Below, piece by piece: positions 16,574 to 25,114 of a stretch of DNA of 64,000 nucleotides; within the stretch, counting starts at the first letter, position 1; each line of letters begins with the position of its first letter. The DNA is from Rhizobium leguminosarum bv. trifolii WSM1325 (GTDB lineage Bacteria > Pseudomonadota > Alphaproteobacteria > Rhizobiales > Rhizobiaceae). The notes under the pieces are model-generated. The model did not search any database, was not told the DNA's origin, and saw only the letters and a list, made by a program, of their open reading frames with translations. A program made the translations under genes and the position numbers. The stretch is taken from positions 124,001-188,000 of the forward strand of contig CP001626.1 in NCBI GenBank assembly GCA_000023185.1, in the 5' to 3' direction.

Positions 16574-18379
16574 TCAGCTCGCCAGCTTGGCGCTGATATA
16601 GTTGCGCCAGCCGCCAAGTGCGGTGATTTCCTCAGCACCTTTCACCCCATGGGCCTCGCAGACGAAGCCGGAGACGCTGGAACCGTCTTCGAGCGTCAGC
16701 TTACCGATGCCGAGGGGTGCCGGAATCTTCTGGACGAACCTGCCGAAAGCATCGGCCGGCAGTGCCCAGACCTCGACCTCCAGCCCCTGCCCCCTATGGC
16801 CGGGTTCGCGCAGCAGCCCCGGTTTCGGCGGCATGGTATTGGGCAGAACGAAGAGGCGATAATCGCCTGATGTGCGGCAGGTCTTGACCAGACGCCCGCC
16901 CGAGCCTGCCAGTTCGTGATTGAGCGGCATGCCGGTCAGATGCGCACCGACGACCGCGATTTCGATGAAACCGTCATCGCCAGGCACGACACGGCTCGCT
17001 TCCGGTATTGCCGCCTGCCGGTCGATGCCCATGCCGGAAGCTGCTGCGCGGTGCAGCGCATCGGCAAGTGGGGCCAGGGCATCGTCGGTGAAGGCAGGTG
17101 CAATGACGGTGACGCCGCCCGGCAGGCCGTCTTTGCCGAAACCGGCCGGAACGGCGATCGCTGCGCAATCGAGCAGGTTGACGAAATTGGTGTAGCGACC
17201 GAGGCGGCCATTGAGCACGACGGGATTGGCCAGCATGTCGGCGACCGTGTAGGTGGTCGGTGCGGTCGGCAGCAGAAGCACGTCCGCCTTTTCCCATTCG
17301 GCTTCGGTCTTGCGGCGCAGCTCCTCCAGCCGGTATCGGCCGTTAAAGGCCTCGACCGCGGTCTTGCCCTTGGCGCCTTCGATAATCCCTCTGACCGTCG
17401 GGTCGAAATCGGCGGCGTTGGTGGCGAGGAAGGTCTCGACCGCCGCCAGACGCTCGGCGACCCACGGCCCGTCATAGAGGAGGGCGGCGGCCTCGCGGAA
17501 TGGCGCGTAATCGAAAGGCACGATGGTCGCTCCGAGCGCTTTGGCCCGCTCGATCGCCTGGTCGTAGAGCGCCTCCACCTCCTTGTCACCGAAGAATTCC
17601 CGCTCGGCATCGGTGAGAACGCCGATGCGCAAGCCCGATACCGGCAGGTTCGCCGGCTTGGCGTGACGCGAGAAAGCATCGGCGCCATCGAAGCCTTCGG
17701 CGACCTTGCGGATCGCAACACCGTCGCCGACGGTCGCCGCAAAAATCGTGATGCAGTCGACGCTCTTGCAGGCCGGAACCGCGCCGGTATTCGGCACAAG
17801 GCCCGGCGTCGGCTTGATGCCGACCAGATTGTTGAAGGCGGCAGGCACGCGGCCGGAGCCTGCCGTATCGGTGCCGAGCGCAAAGGCCGCGAGGCCGGAG
17901 GCCACCGTGACTGATGATCCGGAACTCGATCCGCCGGAGATATAGGCCGCATCGAAGACCGAACGCGGCGCGCCATAGGGCGAGCGCGTGCCGTTGAGGC
18001 CGGTCGCGAACTGGTCGAGATTGGTCTTGCCGATGATGATGGCGCCGGCTGCCTTCAGCCGCGCAACGACGGTAGCGTCCGCTTCCGGCCGATATTCGTA
18101 TGCCGGGCAGGCGGCCGTCGTCGGCAGGCCGGCGGCATCGATATTGTCTTTCACGGCGAAGGGCACGCCCCAAAGCGGCAGGCTGTTTGCCTCGGGCGCG
18201 CGTGCCATCAGCACTTTTGCGGCCGCGCGCAGCTCGTCATCCGGCACCGGGGTGATGAAGATTGCCGGATCTTTCGAGGCGGCACGCCGCGCGATCACCT
18301 CTTCGATGGCGTCGAGCGGCGTCAGGCCGGATTGATAGGCGGCGCGAAGGCTTGAGAGATCGAGGATGGTCGGCAGCAT
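16574..18379 (-). CDS. atzF: Allophanate hydrolase
   Basis: Amidase-signature enzyme of 601 residues that hydrolyses allophanate to ammonia and CO2, the final step of guanidine (or urea) breakdown by the carboxylase route. The Ser-cisSer-Lys triad is visible: FAVKDNIDAAG (Lys near residue 80) and SGGSSSGSSVTVASG with the two serines near 155-180. The C-terminal 130 residues, after about 460, form the extra domain of AtzF-type enzymes. Start is ATG 18379, one base after the stop of the carboxylase gene, so translation is coupled. The alternative GTG-like start 90 bases upstream lies inside the carboxylase and is unlikely. Confidence 0.93.
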   Translation of the reverse strand: MLPTILDLSSLRAAYQSGLTPLDAIEEVIARRAASKDPAIFITPVPDDELRAAAKVLMARAPEANSLPLWGVPFAVKDNIDAAGLPTTAACPAYEYRPEADATVVARLKAAGAIIIGKTNLDQFATGLNGTRSPYGAPRSVFDAAYISGGSSSGSSVTVASGLAAFALGTDTAGSGRVPAAFNNLVGIKPTPGLVPNTGAVPACKSVDCITIFAATVGDGVAIRKVAEGFDGADAFSRHAKPANLPVSGLRIGVLTDAEREFFGDKEVEALYDQAIERAKALGATIVPFDYAPFREAAALLYDGPWVAERLAAVETFLATNAADFDPTVRGIIEGAKGKTAVEAFNGRYRLEELRRKTEAEWEKADVLLLPTAPTTYTVADMLANPVVLNGRLGRYTNFVNLLDCAAIAVPAGFGKDGLPGGVTVIAPAFTDDALAPLADALHRAAASGMGIDRQAAIPEASRVVPGDDGFIEIAVVGAHLTGMPLNHELAGSGGRLVKTCRTSGDYRLFVLPNTMPPKPGLLREPGHRGQGLEVEVWALPADAFGRFVQKIPAPLGIGKLTLEDGSSVSGFVCEAHGVKGAEEITALGGWRNYISAKLAS

Positions 18380-18380
18380 G

Positions 18381-21300
18381 TCAGCATTCCTCCAGAACGA
18401 CGATGATATCGCCGGCTTTGACGTTTCTTCCCGGCCCGGCGCGCAGGTCGCGGACGCGGCCTGCCGCATGGGCGGTGACGTTGATTTCCATTTTCATCGA
18501 TTCGATGATGGCGAGTGTATCGCCGGCCGCAACCGAGGCGCCCGGCTCGACCAGCAATTTCCAGATATTGCCGGGCACGGCGCTGGCAACACCGAAGCAG
18601 CCGTCGGGAATATCCCCATCCGGACTTTCGCCCGTGCCTTCATCGGTGACGAAGCTGTCGAGCCCGGCTTCCTTCCAGCGTTGGCGCTCAGTATCGAAGG
18701 CGGCCTGCTGCGTTGCCTTGAAACGGCCGATCGACGCCGAATTCGCCTGCAATTCCTTCTCGTAAGCGGCATAGGAGAATTCCGTCTCCTCGATCCGAAT
18801 CGGATAGCCCCCGTGCGGGAAGGCGGCGCGCGCCTCCGTCAGCTCCTGATTGCTGACCGGGAAGAAACGGATCTGGTCGAAGAAGTTCAGCAGCCAAGGT
18901 TTTCCCTTGGCAAAGACCGGCGTCTCCCGCCAAGTGTTCCAGACTTGGATGGTGCGGCCGAAGAGCTGGTAGCCGCCCGGTCCTTCCATGCCATAGATGC
19001 ACATATAGGCGCCGCCGATGCCGACGGCATTTTCCGGCGTCCAGGTGCGAGCGGGATTATACTTCGTCGTCACGAGACGGTGGCGCGGATCGGTCGGGGT
19101 CGCAACCGGCGCGCCGAGATAGACGTCGCCGAGACCCAGCACCAGGTAGCTGGCATCGAAGACGATATCGCGAACGGCCTGTTCGTCGGGAAGACCGTTG
19201 ATGCGGCGGATGAACTCGATATTCGACGGGCACCAGGGCGCATTCGGGCGCACCAGCTCCTGATATTTGCGCATCGCAAGCTCCGCATCCGGATCGTTCC
19301 AGGAGAGCGGCAGATGCACGATGCGGCTCGGCACCGTGACCTCCTGCGCTGCCGGAAGCGTCGCCTCGATCGCCGCCAGAAGCCCCAGCAGGCGCTTTCG
19401 CGTCAGCTGCGTGCCGTCATAATGGATCTGCAGCGAGCGGATGCCGGGGGTAAGGTCGACGATGCCAGGAAGGCGAGCCTCGATGACCGCCTGCATCAGC
19501 AGATGCACCCGCAGGCGAAGCGCGATATCGAGCGTCATCGGCCCATATTCGACGAGCAGATTGTCGTCGCCTTGGCGGCGATAAACGACAGAAACCGGGC
19601 CATCCTCGCTGATGCCGAGGATCGGCGAACCTGTTTCTTCCGTGGGCCGCCGCACCGCCGGGCCGGCGATCGGGTCTTCCGGCCGCGCCACTGCATGAAA
19701 ACGGATACGGTCGCCGGGCTTGAACTGGCCCATCTTCCACTGCTCGTCGCGGGCAATCACCGCCGGGCAAACGAAGCCGCCAAGGCTCGGACCGTCGGGG
19801 CCGAGAATGATCGGCATGTCGCCGGTGAAATCGATCGCCCCGATCGCATAGGCATTATCGTGCAGGTTGGAGGGGTGCAGCCCCGCCTCGCCGCCATCGT
19901 GGCGTGCCCAAACCGGAGCAGGGCCGATGAGGCGAACGCCGGTGCGGGCGCTGTTGAAATGCACCTCGTACGCCGTCGAGAACAGCGTCTCGATATCGTT
20001 ATCCTCGAAGAAATCTGGCGCGCCGTGCGGGCCGTAGACGACGCCGACATCCCATTCGCGCGTCAAGGTGGCCGGCTCCTTTGCGGGCGTCGCCGGTTCG
20101 GTTGCCACCTGCCGGGCAAAATGAAGCACATGCCCCGTCTTCAACGTGCCTGTGGCGTTACCGCCGAATTGGCCGAGGCCGAACGTCGCCCGCGAGCCGA
20201 GCACGACGGGAGCTGCAAAACCGCCGGCGACGGCGAGATAGGCGCGCTGCCCGGGTCCTTCGATCGTGCCGATCGACAGAACCTGGCCGGCGCGGATCAG
20301 CACCGGCGTATCATGCGGCAGCTTTGCACCATCGCAGGTCATCGCCATCCGGGCGCCGGCAAGCGCGATCGTCTGGTCGGCATAAAACCGCAGGGTCGGG
20401 CCGGAAACGGTCAGTTCGAGTGCGGCCGTTACATCGTCATTGCCGACCAGCCGATTGGCATGGCGGAAGGAGCGCTCGTCCATCGGACCGCTTGGCGGCA
20501 CGCCGACATGCCAAAGGCCGAGCCGGCCCGGCAGTTCCTGAATGCTCGACTGCGCGCCGGGCGCAAGCACCTCGACGACGTCGGGAACGAAGGCGAAGTC
20601 GCGCAACGCCGTCGTCGCCACCTTGGCGCCGGCGAGCAGCTCGGAAGCGGCGATCGTCCTGAGATAATCGAGGTTGGTCTCGATGCCTGATATCGACGTT
20701 TCAGCGAGTGCTGCCTTCAGCTTCTCGATCGCCGCCGGCCGGTCTTCCGCCGTCACGATCAGCTTGGCAAGCATCGGGTCGTAGAAGGGCGTCACCTCGG
20801 TTCCCGTCTCGATCCAGCCGTCGACGCGAGCATTGTCAGGGAAGACGACCTCGGTTAGCAGGCCTGCGCTCGGGCGGAAATCGGCATGCGGCATCTCGGC
20901 ATAAACACGCATCTCGATCGCCGCACCCTTCGGCGTCAGGCCCATAGCTCCGGAGAGCACGTCCTCGCTGGCCGCCTGCCGGATCATCCATTCGACGAGA
21001 TCGATGCCGAAGACGGCTTCCGTCACCGGGTGCTCGACCTGCAGGCGGGTATTGACCTCGAGGAAATAGAATTCCTCGCGCTGGGGATCATAGATGAATT
21101 CGACGGTGCCGGCCGATTCATAGGAGACCGAACTTCCCAAATCGACCGCCGCCTTGTGCAGCCGCGCCCGTATCTCCGCGGAAAGGCCAGGCGCAGGGGT
21201 CTCCTCGACCACCTTCTGGTTCCGCCGCTGCAGCGAGCAGTCGCGTTCGCCGAGCGCAATCACTCCGCCCTTGCCGTCGCCGAAGATCTGCACCTCGACA

Positions 21301-21920
21301 TGGCGCGCTTCGGCAACGAAACGCTCGATGTAGACGCGCGCATCCCCGAAGCTGGCGCGCGCGGTCCGCTGCACGCTTTCGAAGGAAGCCTTGAGGCCGG
21401 CGGCATCGGCGCAGAGCTGCATGCCGATGCCGCCGCCGCCGGCCGTGCTTTTCAGCATGACGGGATAACCGACGATCTCGGCAGCCGAAAGCGCATCCTC
21501 GACGCTCTGCAAGAGATCGGTGCCGGGCAGCAGCGGCACGCCGCTCGCTTTCGCCAATTCGCGCGCCGTATGCTTCAGGCCGAAGGCCGACAGATGCTCT
21601 GGGCGCGGGCCGATGAAGGCGATACCCTCGGCGGCGAGCCGCTCGGCAAAGCCGATATTCTCCGAGAGGAAACCGTAGCCTGGGTGCACGGCCTGCGCCC
21701 CCGTCACCTTGCAGGCGGCGATGACGGCATCGACGTTGAGATAGCTCTCAGCGGCTGGCGCCGGGCCGAGGCGTACGGCCTCGTCGGCGGTCAGCGCCGG
21801 CATCGAGAAGCGATCGGCATCGGAATAGACGGCGACCGAGGCAATGCCCATCCTCTTCAATGTGCGGATGACGCGGACGGCGATCTCGCCGCGATTGGCG
21901 ATAAGAACCTTGGTGAACAT
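18381..21920 (-). CDS. uca: Biotin-dependent guanidine carboxylase (annotated family name: urea carboxylase)
   Basis: Cytosolic 1179-residue enzyme. Domains in order: biotin carboxylase with ATP-grasp (residues 1-450, glycine loop in STAGGGGIGMQ), KipA/KipI-like carboxyltransferase (about 470-1080), and a C-terminal biotin carrier domain with ESMKMEI, Lys1143 being the biotinylation site. In the carboxyltransferase the motif reads GAIDFTGDMP with Asp at residue 697. As I recall, true urea carboxylases have Asn here and the Asp form prefers guanidine. Together with the guanidine-I riboswitch in the leader and two DUF1989 genes upstream, this points to ATP-dependent carboxylation of guanidine to carboxyguanidine. 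AtzF follows one base later. Confidence 0.92.
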   Translation of the reverse strand: MFTKVLIANRGEIAVRVIRTLKRMGIASVAVYSDADRFSMPALTADEAVRLGPAPAAESYLNVDAVIAACKVTGAQAVHPGYGFLSENIGFAERLAAEGIAFIGPRPEHLSAFGLKHTARELAKASGVPLLPGTDLLQSVEDALSAAEIVGYPVMLKSTAGGGGIGMQLCADAAGLKASFESVQRTARASFGDARVYIERFVAEARHVEVQIFGDGKGGVIALGERDCSLQRRNQKVVEETPAPGLSAEIRARLHKAAVDLGSSVSYESAGTVEFIYDPQREEFYFLEVNTRLQVEHPVTEAVFGIDLVEWMIRQAASEDVLSGAMGLTPKGAAIEMRVYAEMPHADFRPSAGLLTEVVFPDNARVDGWIETGTEVTPFYDPMLAKLIVTAEDRPAAIEKLKAALAETSISGIETNLDYLRTIAASELLAGAKVATTALRDFAFVPDVVEVLAPGAQSSIQELPGRLGLWHVGVPPSGPMDERSFRHANRLVGNDDVTAALELTVSGPTLRFYADQTIALAGARMAMTCDGAKLPHDTPVLIRAGQVLSIGTIEGPGQRAYLAVAGGFAAPVVLGSRATFGLGQFGGNATGTLKTGHVLHFARQVATEPATPAKEPATLTREWDVGVVYGPHGAPDFFEDNDIETLFSTAYEVHFNSARTGVRLIGPAPVWARHDGGEAGLHPSNLHDNAYAIGAIDFTGDMPIILGPDGPSLGGFVCPAVIARDEQWKMGQFKPGDRIRFHAVARPEDPIAGPAVRRPTEETGSPILGISEDGPVSVVYRRQGDDNLLVEYGPMTLDIALRLRVHLLMQAVIEARLPGIVDLTPGIRSLQIHYDGTQLTRKRLLGLLAAIEATLPAAQEVTVPSRIVHLPLSWNDPDAELAMRKYQELVRPNAPWCPSNIEFIRRINGLPDEQAVRDIVFDASYLVLGLGDVYLGAPVATPTDPRHRLVTTKYNPARTWTPENAVGIGGAYMCIYGMEGPGGYQLFGRTIQVWNTWRETPVFAKGKPWLLNFFDQIRFFPVSNQELTEARAAFPHGGYPIRIEETEFSYAAYEKELQANSASIGRFKATQQAAFDTERQRWKEAGLDSFVTDEGTGESPDGDIPDGCFGVASAVPGNIWKLLVEPGASVAAGDTLAIIESMKMEINVTAHAAGRVRDLRAGPGRNVKAGDIIVVLEEC

Positions 21921-21923
21921 CGA

Positions 21924-22574
21924 TCAGTCCTCGCCGTCCCAAATCAGCACCCGGATCGGCGTCGGATCGAAGCCGTTGCAGGGATTGTTGATCTGCGGGC
22001 AGTTGGAGATGACGCAGAGCACGTCCATCTCCGCCACCAGCTCGACATAGTCGCCGGGCGCGGAAATGCCGTCGACGATGGTCATCTCGCCGTTCGGCTT
22101 GATCGGCACGTTCATGAAGAAATTGATGTTCGGCACGATGTCGCGCTTGCTCATGCCGTGCTTGGTCACCTCGATCACGAAATTGTCGCGGCAGGCATGC
22201 AGGTATTTGGTGCCGTGGCCAAAGCGCACCGTGTTGCTCTCGCAGGAGCAGGCGCCGGCTGATGTATCGTGGCGGCCGCAGCTATCGGCCGTCATGACCA
22301 GCATGACGTTGCCTTCGTTCGAGATGATCTTCGTGCCGGTGCCGATATAGGCGCCGCCTTGAGCCCGCATCGTATCCTGGTTGGAATAACGCTCGGCAAA
22401 GTCATCGGCGCGGTAGAACAGCGTATCGATCGCCTGCTGGCCGTAGCTGTCCTCGATGCGGATGGTCTGGCCCTTGCGGACGATGCCGGACCATGGCGCT
22501 TCGGCCGGAATGAAATGATCCTGCACGGCGTTTTCGAGGCTGCGCGAAGCTGAAGTCTTGATGAAATCGGTCAT
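21924..22574 (-). CDS. Carboxyguanidine deiminase subunit (DUF1989, urea amidolyase-associated protein 2)
   Basis: DUF1989 protein of 216 residues, one half of the heteromeric carboxyguanidine deiminase (CgdAB) that converts carboxyguanidine to allophanate and ammonia. Visible features are DSYGQQAIDTLFYRADD, the cysteine cluster HDTSAGACSCESN near residue 100, and the conserved C-terminal NCPQINNPCNGFDPTP. Cysteines in these motifs probably bind a metal. I start at ATG 22574 because GAGGGG then has 7-8 base spacing; ATG 22580 is too close. It sits 3 bases from the carboxylase start and 11 bases from the partner subunit. Older annotation links this family to urea. Confidence 0.88.
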   Translation of the reverse strand: MTDFIKTSASRSLENAVQDHFIPAEAPWSGIVRKGQTIRIEDSYGQQAIDTLFYRADDFAERYSNQDTMRAQGGAYIGTGTKIISNEGNVMLVMTADSCGRHDTSAGACSCESNTVRFGHGTKYLHACRDNFVIEVTKHGMSKRDIVPNINFFMNVPIKPNGEMTIVDGISAPGDYVELVAEMDVLCVISNCPQINNPCNGFDPTPIRVLIWDGED

Positions 22575-22585
22575 CGTCATTCCCC

Positions 22586-23407
22586 TCAGGCCAGCATCGA
22601 GGCGTTGTTCTCGAAGCCGCGAAGGGCTTCGGCGGTCGCCGTGCGCGCGAGGTCGTCGGCGCCGGGAGCGGGCGCGCGAAAGCGCGTGACGATCACCGGC
22701 TTCGGCGCATAGACCGGATCGGGATCGAGCGGATGCGGGCAATTGGAGAAGCCGACGATCATGTCCATCTCGGCGCGCAGCTCGGCATAGTCGCCGCTGT
22801 TGGAGAGTTTGCCGCGCCAGTGGAAGCCACCGTCATCGTCGACGCGGACGGAAGCGAAGAGATTGAGAATTGCGGGAATATCGCGCCTGGTGAGACCAAG
22901 CTTGCCGGCGACGAGCACAAGATTGTCGCGGGTGTTGCGGGTCTTGACGCCGGGATATTTGGCAGCGTTCGAAGCTGCCGTCGAGCCGCCCATCAGGCAG
23001 TCGTGGGCGCCGGAGCTATCCTCGATCAGCGAAAACATCACCCGGCCCATGTCTGAGAAGATGACGCGGCCCTTGCCGAGGGCGGTCGTCCACTGCACCT
23101 TGACCGTATCGACGAGATTGAGCCGTTCGCTCGTGTCAGCGGCGTTCCAGGCGACGAGCGCCACGGTCGATCCGCCTTCGCCCTGATCGATGCGGAGAGC
23201 CTCGCCGCGCTTCAGCGCGCTCGACCAGTGCCAGCCGCCGGGGATGGTTTCCTGATGGATGATTGCAGCCGCATCGATTGCGGGGGCCGGCAGAGGGCTC
23301 GGCGCCGGAAAGGCCTTCGGCGCAAATTCCAGCCCCTTCTTCTGATGTTCCTCGTAACGCTGCCGGTTGGCAGCGATCTCCTCGGGCGAACGTCTGACAT
23401 GCATCAT
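22586..23407 (-). CDS. Carboxyguanidine deiminase subunit (DUF1989, urea amidolyase-associated protein 1)
   Basis: Second DUF1989 protein, 273 residues, about 55 residues longer than its partner at the N-terminus (RRSPEEIAANRQRYEEHQ). The core repeats the family pattern: GEALRIDQGEGGSTVALVAWN, SSGAHDCLMGGSTAAS near 140, and GFSNCPHPLDPDP near 240. It partners the product at 21924-22574. ATG 23407 overlaps the stop of the upstream ATPase gene in an ATGA arrangement, with AGGAG 8 bases away, so translation is coupled to the transporter. The paired presence of both subunits is characteristic of guanidine assimilation loci. Confidence 0.88.
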   Translation of the reverse strand: MMHVRRSPEEIAANRQRYEEHQKKGLEFAPKAFPAPSPLPAPAIDAAAIIHQETIPGGWHWSSALKRGEALRIDQGEGGSTVALVAWNAADTSERLNLVDTVKVQWTTALGKGRVIFSDMGRVMFSLIEDSSGAHDCLMGGSTAASNAAKYPGVKTRNTRDNLVLVAGKLGLTRRDIPAILNLFASVRVDDDGGFHWRGKLSNSGDYAELRAEMDMIVGFSNCPHPLDPDPVYAPKPVIVTRFRAPAPGADDLARTATAEALRGFENNASMLA

Positions 23408-24234
23408 GGTTTTTCTCCTGACGGACTGGAAGCCGGGTCGTCCCGGCGAAGGCCCAGAGAAATGACCGGGCCGTCCCGGTCGGGGCTGAAGATGGAGGGC
23501 GCGCCGGCAAGCCTCGGCGGCCAGATCGAGATATCCTTGGTGATCGTCGCGCCGTAGCGCTCCTTTTCCTCCGGGCGGTCACGCTTGCGCTCGAAGGCGA
23601 CGACGCGCGTCGCCAGCGTGAAGGCTTCGCGCATGTCATGTGTCACCATGACGACGGTCATCTGCGTTTCGTGCCAGAGCCGCTTCATCAATGTGTGGAT
23701 CTCGGCTCGGATGCCGGGATCGAGCGCACCGAAGGGCTCGTCGAGCAGCAGCACCTTCGGCTTCATGATCAGCGCCTGCGCCAAAGCCAGGCGCTGCTGC
23801 ATGCCGCCTGATAGTTGCGCCGGATATTTGTCCTCGGCGCCGGAAAGGCCGACTTCGGCAATCAGCCGCCGTGCCTCGTCGATGGCGTCGCGACGGGCGG
23901 CGCCGAAAAGCTTGGCCTTGTAGCGGGACGTTGAGAGTTCCCGCCCAAGCAGCACGTTGCCGAGCACGGTTAGATGCGGGAAGACGGAATAGCGCTGGAA
24001 GACGACGCCGCGATCCGGCCCCGGCTCCTGCGGTAGGGCTTCGCCGTCCAGCAGGATTGTCCCTCGCGTCGGCCGCTCCTGGCCGAGCAGCATACGCAGG
24101 AACGTCGACTTGCCGCAGCCGGACGGGCCGACAAGGGCGACGAAGGCGCGCGAAGCGACGGTCAGCGACACATCCTCAAGCACGATCTGGTCGCCATATT
24201 CCTTCCAGACCTTTTCGATCACCAATTCGCTCAT
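23404..24234 (-). CDS. ABC transporter ATP-binding protein, NitT/TauT type
   Basis: Cytosolic ATPase of the importer encoded in the guanidine operon, 276 residues. Walker [10 protein letters not shown] is near residue 36, Q-loop VVFQRYSVF near 77, signature SGGMQQRLALAQAL near 140, Walker B VLLLDEPFGALDPG near 160 and the switch His in MVTHDMREAF. A proline-rich C-terminal tail of about 60 residues continues beyond the usual NitT/TauT end. It overlaps the permease and the deiminase genes by 4 bases each. The family handles nitrate, taurine and cyanate; here guanidine or a guanidino compound is inferred from context. Confidence 0.9.
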   Translation of the reverse strand: MSELVIEKVWKEYGDQIVLEDVSLTVASRAFVALVGPSGCGKSTFLRMLLGQERPTRGTILLDGEALPQEPGPDRGVVFQRYSVFPHLTVLGNVLLGRELSTSRYKAKLFGAARRDAIDEARRLIAEVGLSGAEDKYPAQLSGGMQQRLALAQALIMKPKVLLLDEPFGALDPGIRAEIHTLMKRLWHETQMTVVMVTHDMREAFTLATRVVAFERKRDRPEEKERYGATITKDISIWPPRLAGAPSIFSPDRDGPVISLGLRRDDPASSPSGEKP

Positions 24235-25049
24235 GCCTGCTTCTCCAACTCCGACCAGGGGAAGACGGCGATGCGGATGCGATCGAGGATATAATTCATG
24301 ATCACGGCGAGCAGCGTGATCCAGACGACATAGGGAAAGATGACGTCCATCGAGAGATAGCGGCGGACGAGGAAGATGCGGTAGCCGAGACCGGAATCCG
24401 ACGAGATCGCTTCGGCGGCGATCAGGAACAGCCAGGCCGGACCGAGCTGAAGCCGGAGGCAGGTGATCAGCCGCGGCAGGATCTGCGGCAGCACGACACG
24501 AAGGCCGATTTGCCAGGAGGAACCGCCGAGCGTTTCAGCCTTGACGATCTGTTCGCGTGGCAGCTCCAGTGCTTTCAGCGCAAGATCACGGATCATCGTC
24601 GGCGCGACGCCGATGACGATGAGCGCGATCTTGGAGGCTTCACCGAGACCCATGGCAATGAAGAGGATCGGTAGCAGCGCCAGCGGCGGCACCATCGAGA
24701 TGACGGCGACGAAGGGCGAGAGCAGGGCTCGGAGATACGGCAACATGCCGATCAGCATGCCGATGACGAGCGCGGTGATCGTGGAGATGCCAAGGCCGGC
24801 AAACAGACGGATCAGGCTCGCCCCGGTATCGGACCAGAGCAGGTATTGGCCGGTGCGCGGATCGGCGATGAAGGCGAGGCGGTCGATCGCATCGGCAAAA
24901 CCGGCAAGGCCGGGCAGCAGCTTGTCGTTGGCGTTTTCCGCCAATCGTGCTGCCGAGCCGAAAGTATAGGCAACAATCAGCAGCACGAAGGGCAGCAGCG
25001 TCAAGGCAAGCTGCGCGCCCCGGCTCGGCCTCGTGTTGATCCAGCGCAT
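24231..25049 (-). CDS. ABC transporter permease, NitT/TauT type
   Basis: Inner-membrane permease of 272 residues with about six transmembrane segments starting LALTLLPFVLLIVAYTFGSA. The coupling loop KAETLGGSSWQIGLRVVLPQILPRL (about residues 180-205) is the EAA motif. The N-terminal RWINTRPSRGAQ is basic, so inside. It lies between the binding protein (66 bases upstream) and the ATPase (4-base overlap) and completes the importer. It is fed by the riboswitch-controlled transcript. Confidence 0.9.
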   Translation of the reverse strand: MRWINTRPSRGAQLALTLLPFVLLIVAYTFGSAARLAENANDKLLPGLAGFADAIDRLAFIADPRTGQYLLWSDTGASLIRLFAGLGISTITALVIGMLIGMLPYLRALLSPFVAVISMVPPLALLPILFIAMGLGEASKIALIVIGVAPTMIRDLALKALELPREQIVKAETLGGSSWQIGLRVVLPQILPRLITCLRLQLGPAWLFLIAAEAISSDSGLGYRIFLVRRYLSMDVIFPYVVWITLLAVIMNYILDRIRIAVFPWSELEKQA

Positions 25050-25076
25050 AGGGAAAGCTCCGCTGATGAAGGGTGG

Positions 25077-25100
25077 GCGGTGCGGTCAACGCCGCACCGC
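25077..25100 (-). other. Intercistronic stem-loop after the guanidine-operon binding-protein gene
   Basis: GCGGTGCGG pairs with CCGCACCGC (9 bp perfect, loop of 6) in the 65-base gap between binding protein and permease. Same position and character as the hairpins at 6890, 28868 and 50849. Confidence 0.65.
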
Positions 25101-25114
25101 TGCTTTGACATGGC

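Noticed and set aside
16574..18469. Longer start for allophanate hydrolase upstream of 18379
   Set aside because: The extra 30 codons lie inside the carboxylase and add an MRQAASATCAP-type leader with no conservation expected; the coupled ATG one base after the carboxylase stop is the normal arrangement.
18366..20690. Long plus-strand frame opposite the carboxylase
   Set aside because: It is an antisense shadow caused by high GC codon use; the minus-strand carboxylase has complete domains and motifs.
22284..22300. Histidine/cysteine-rich DUF1989 segment as a separate metal-binding gene
   Set aside because: It is within the deiminase subunit and matches the family motif, so no additional gene is needed.
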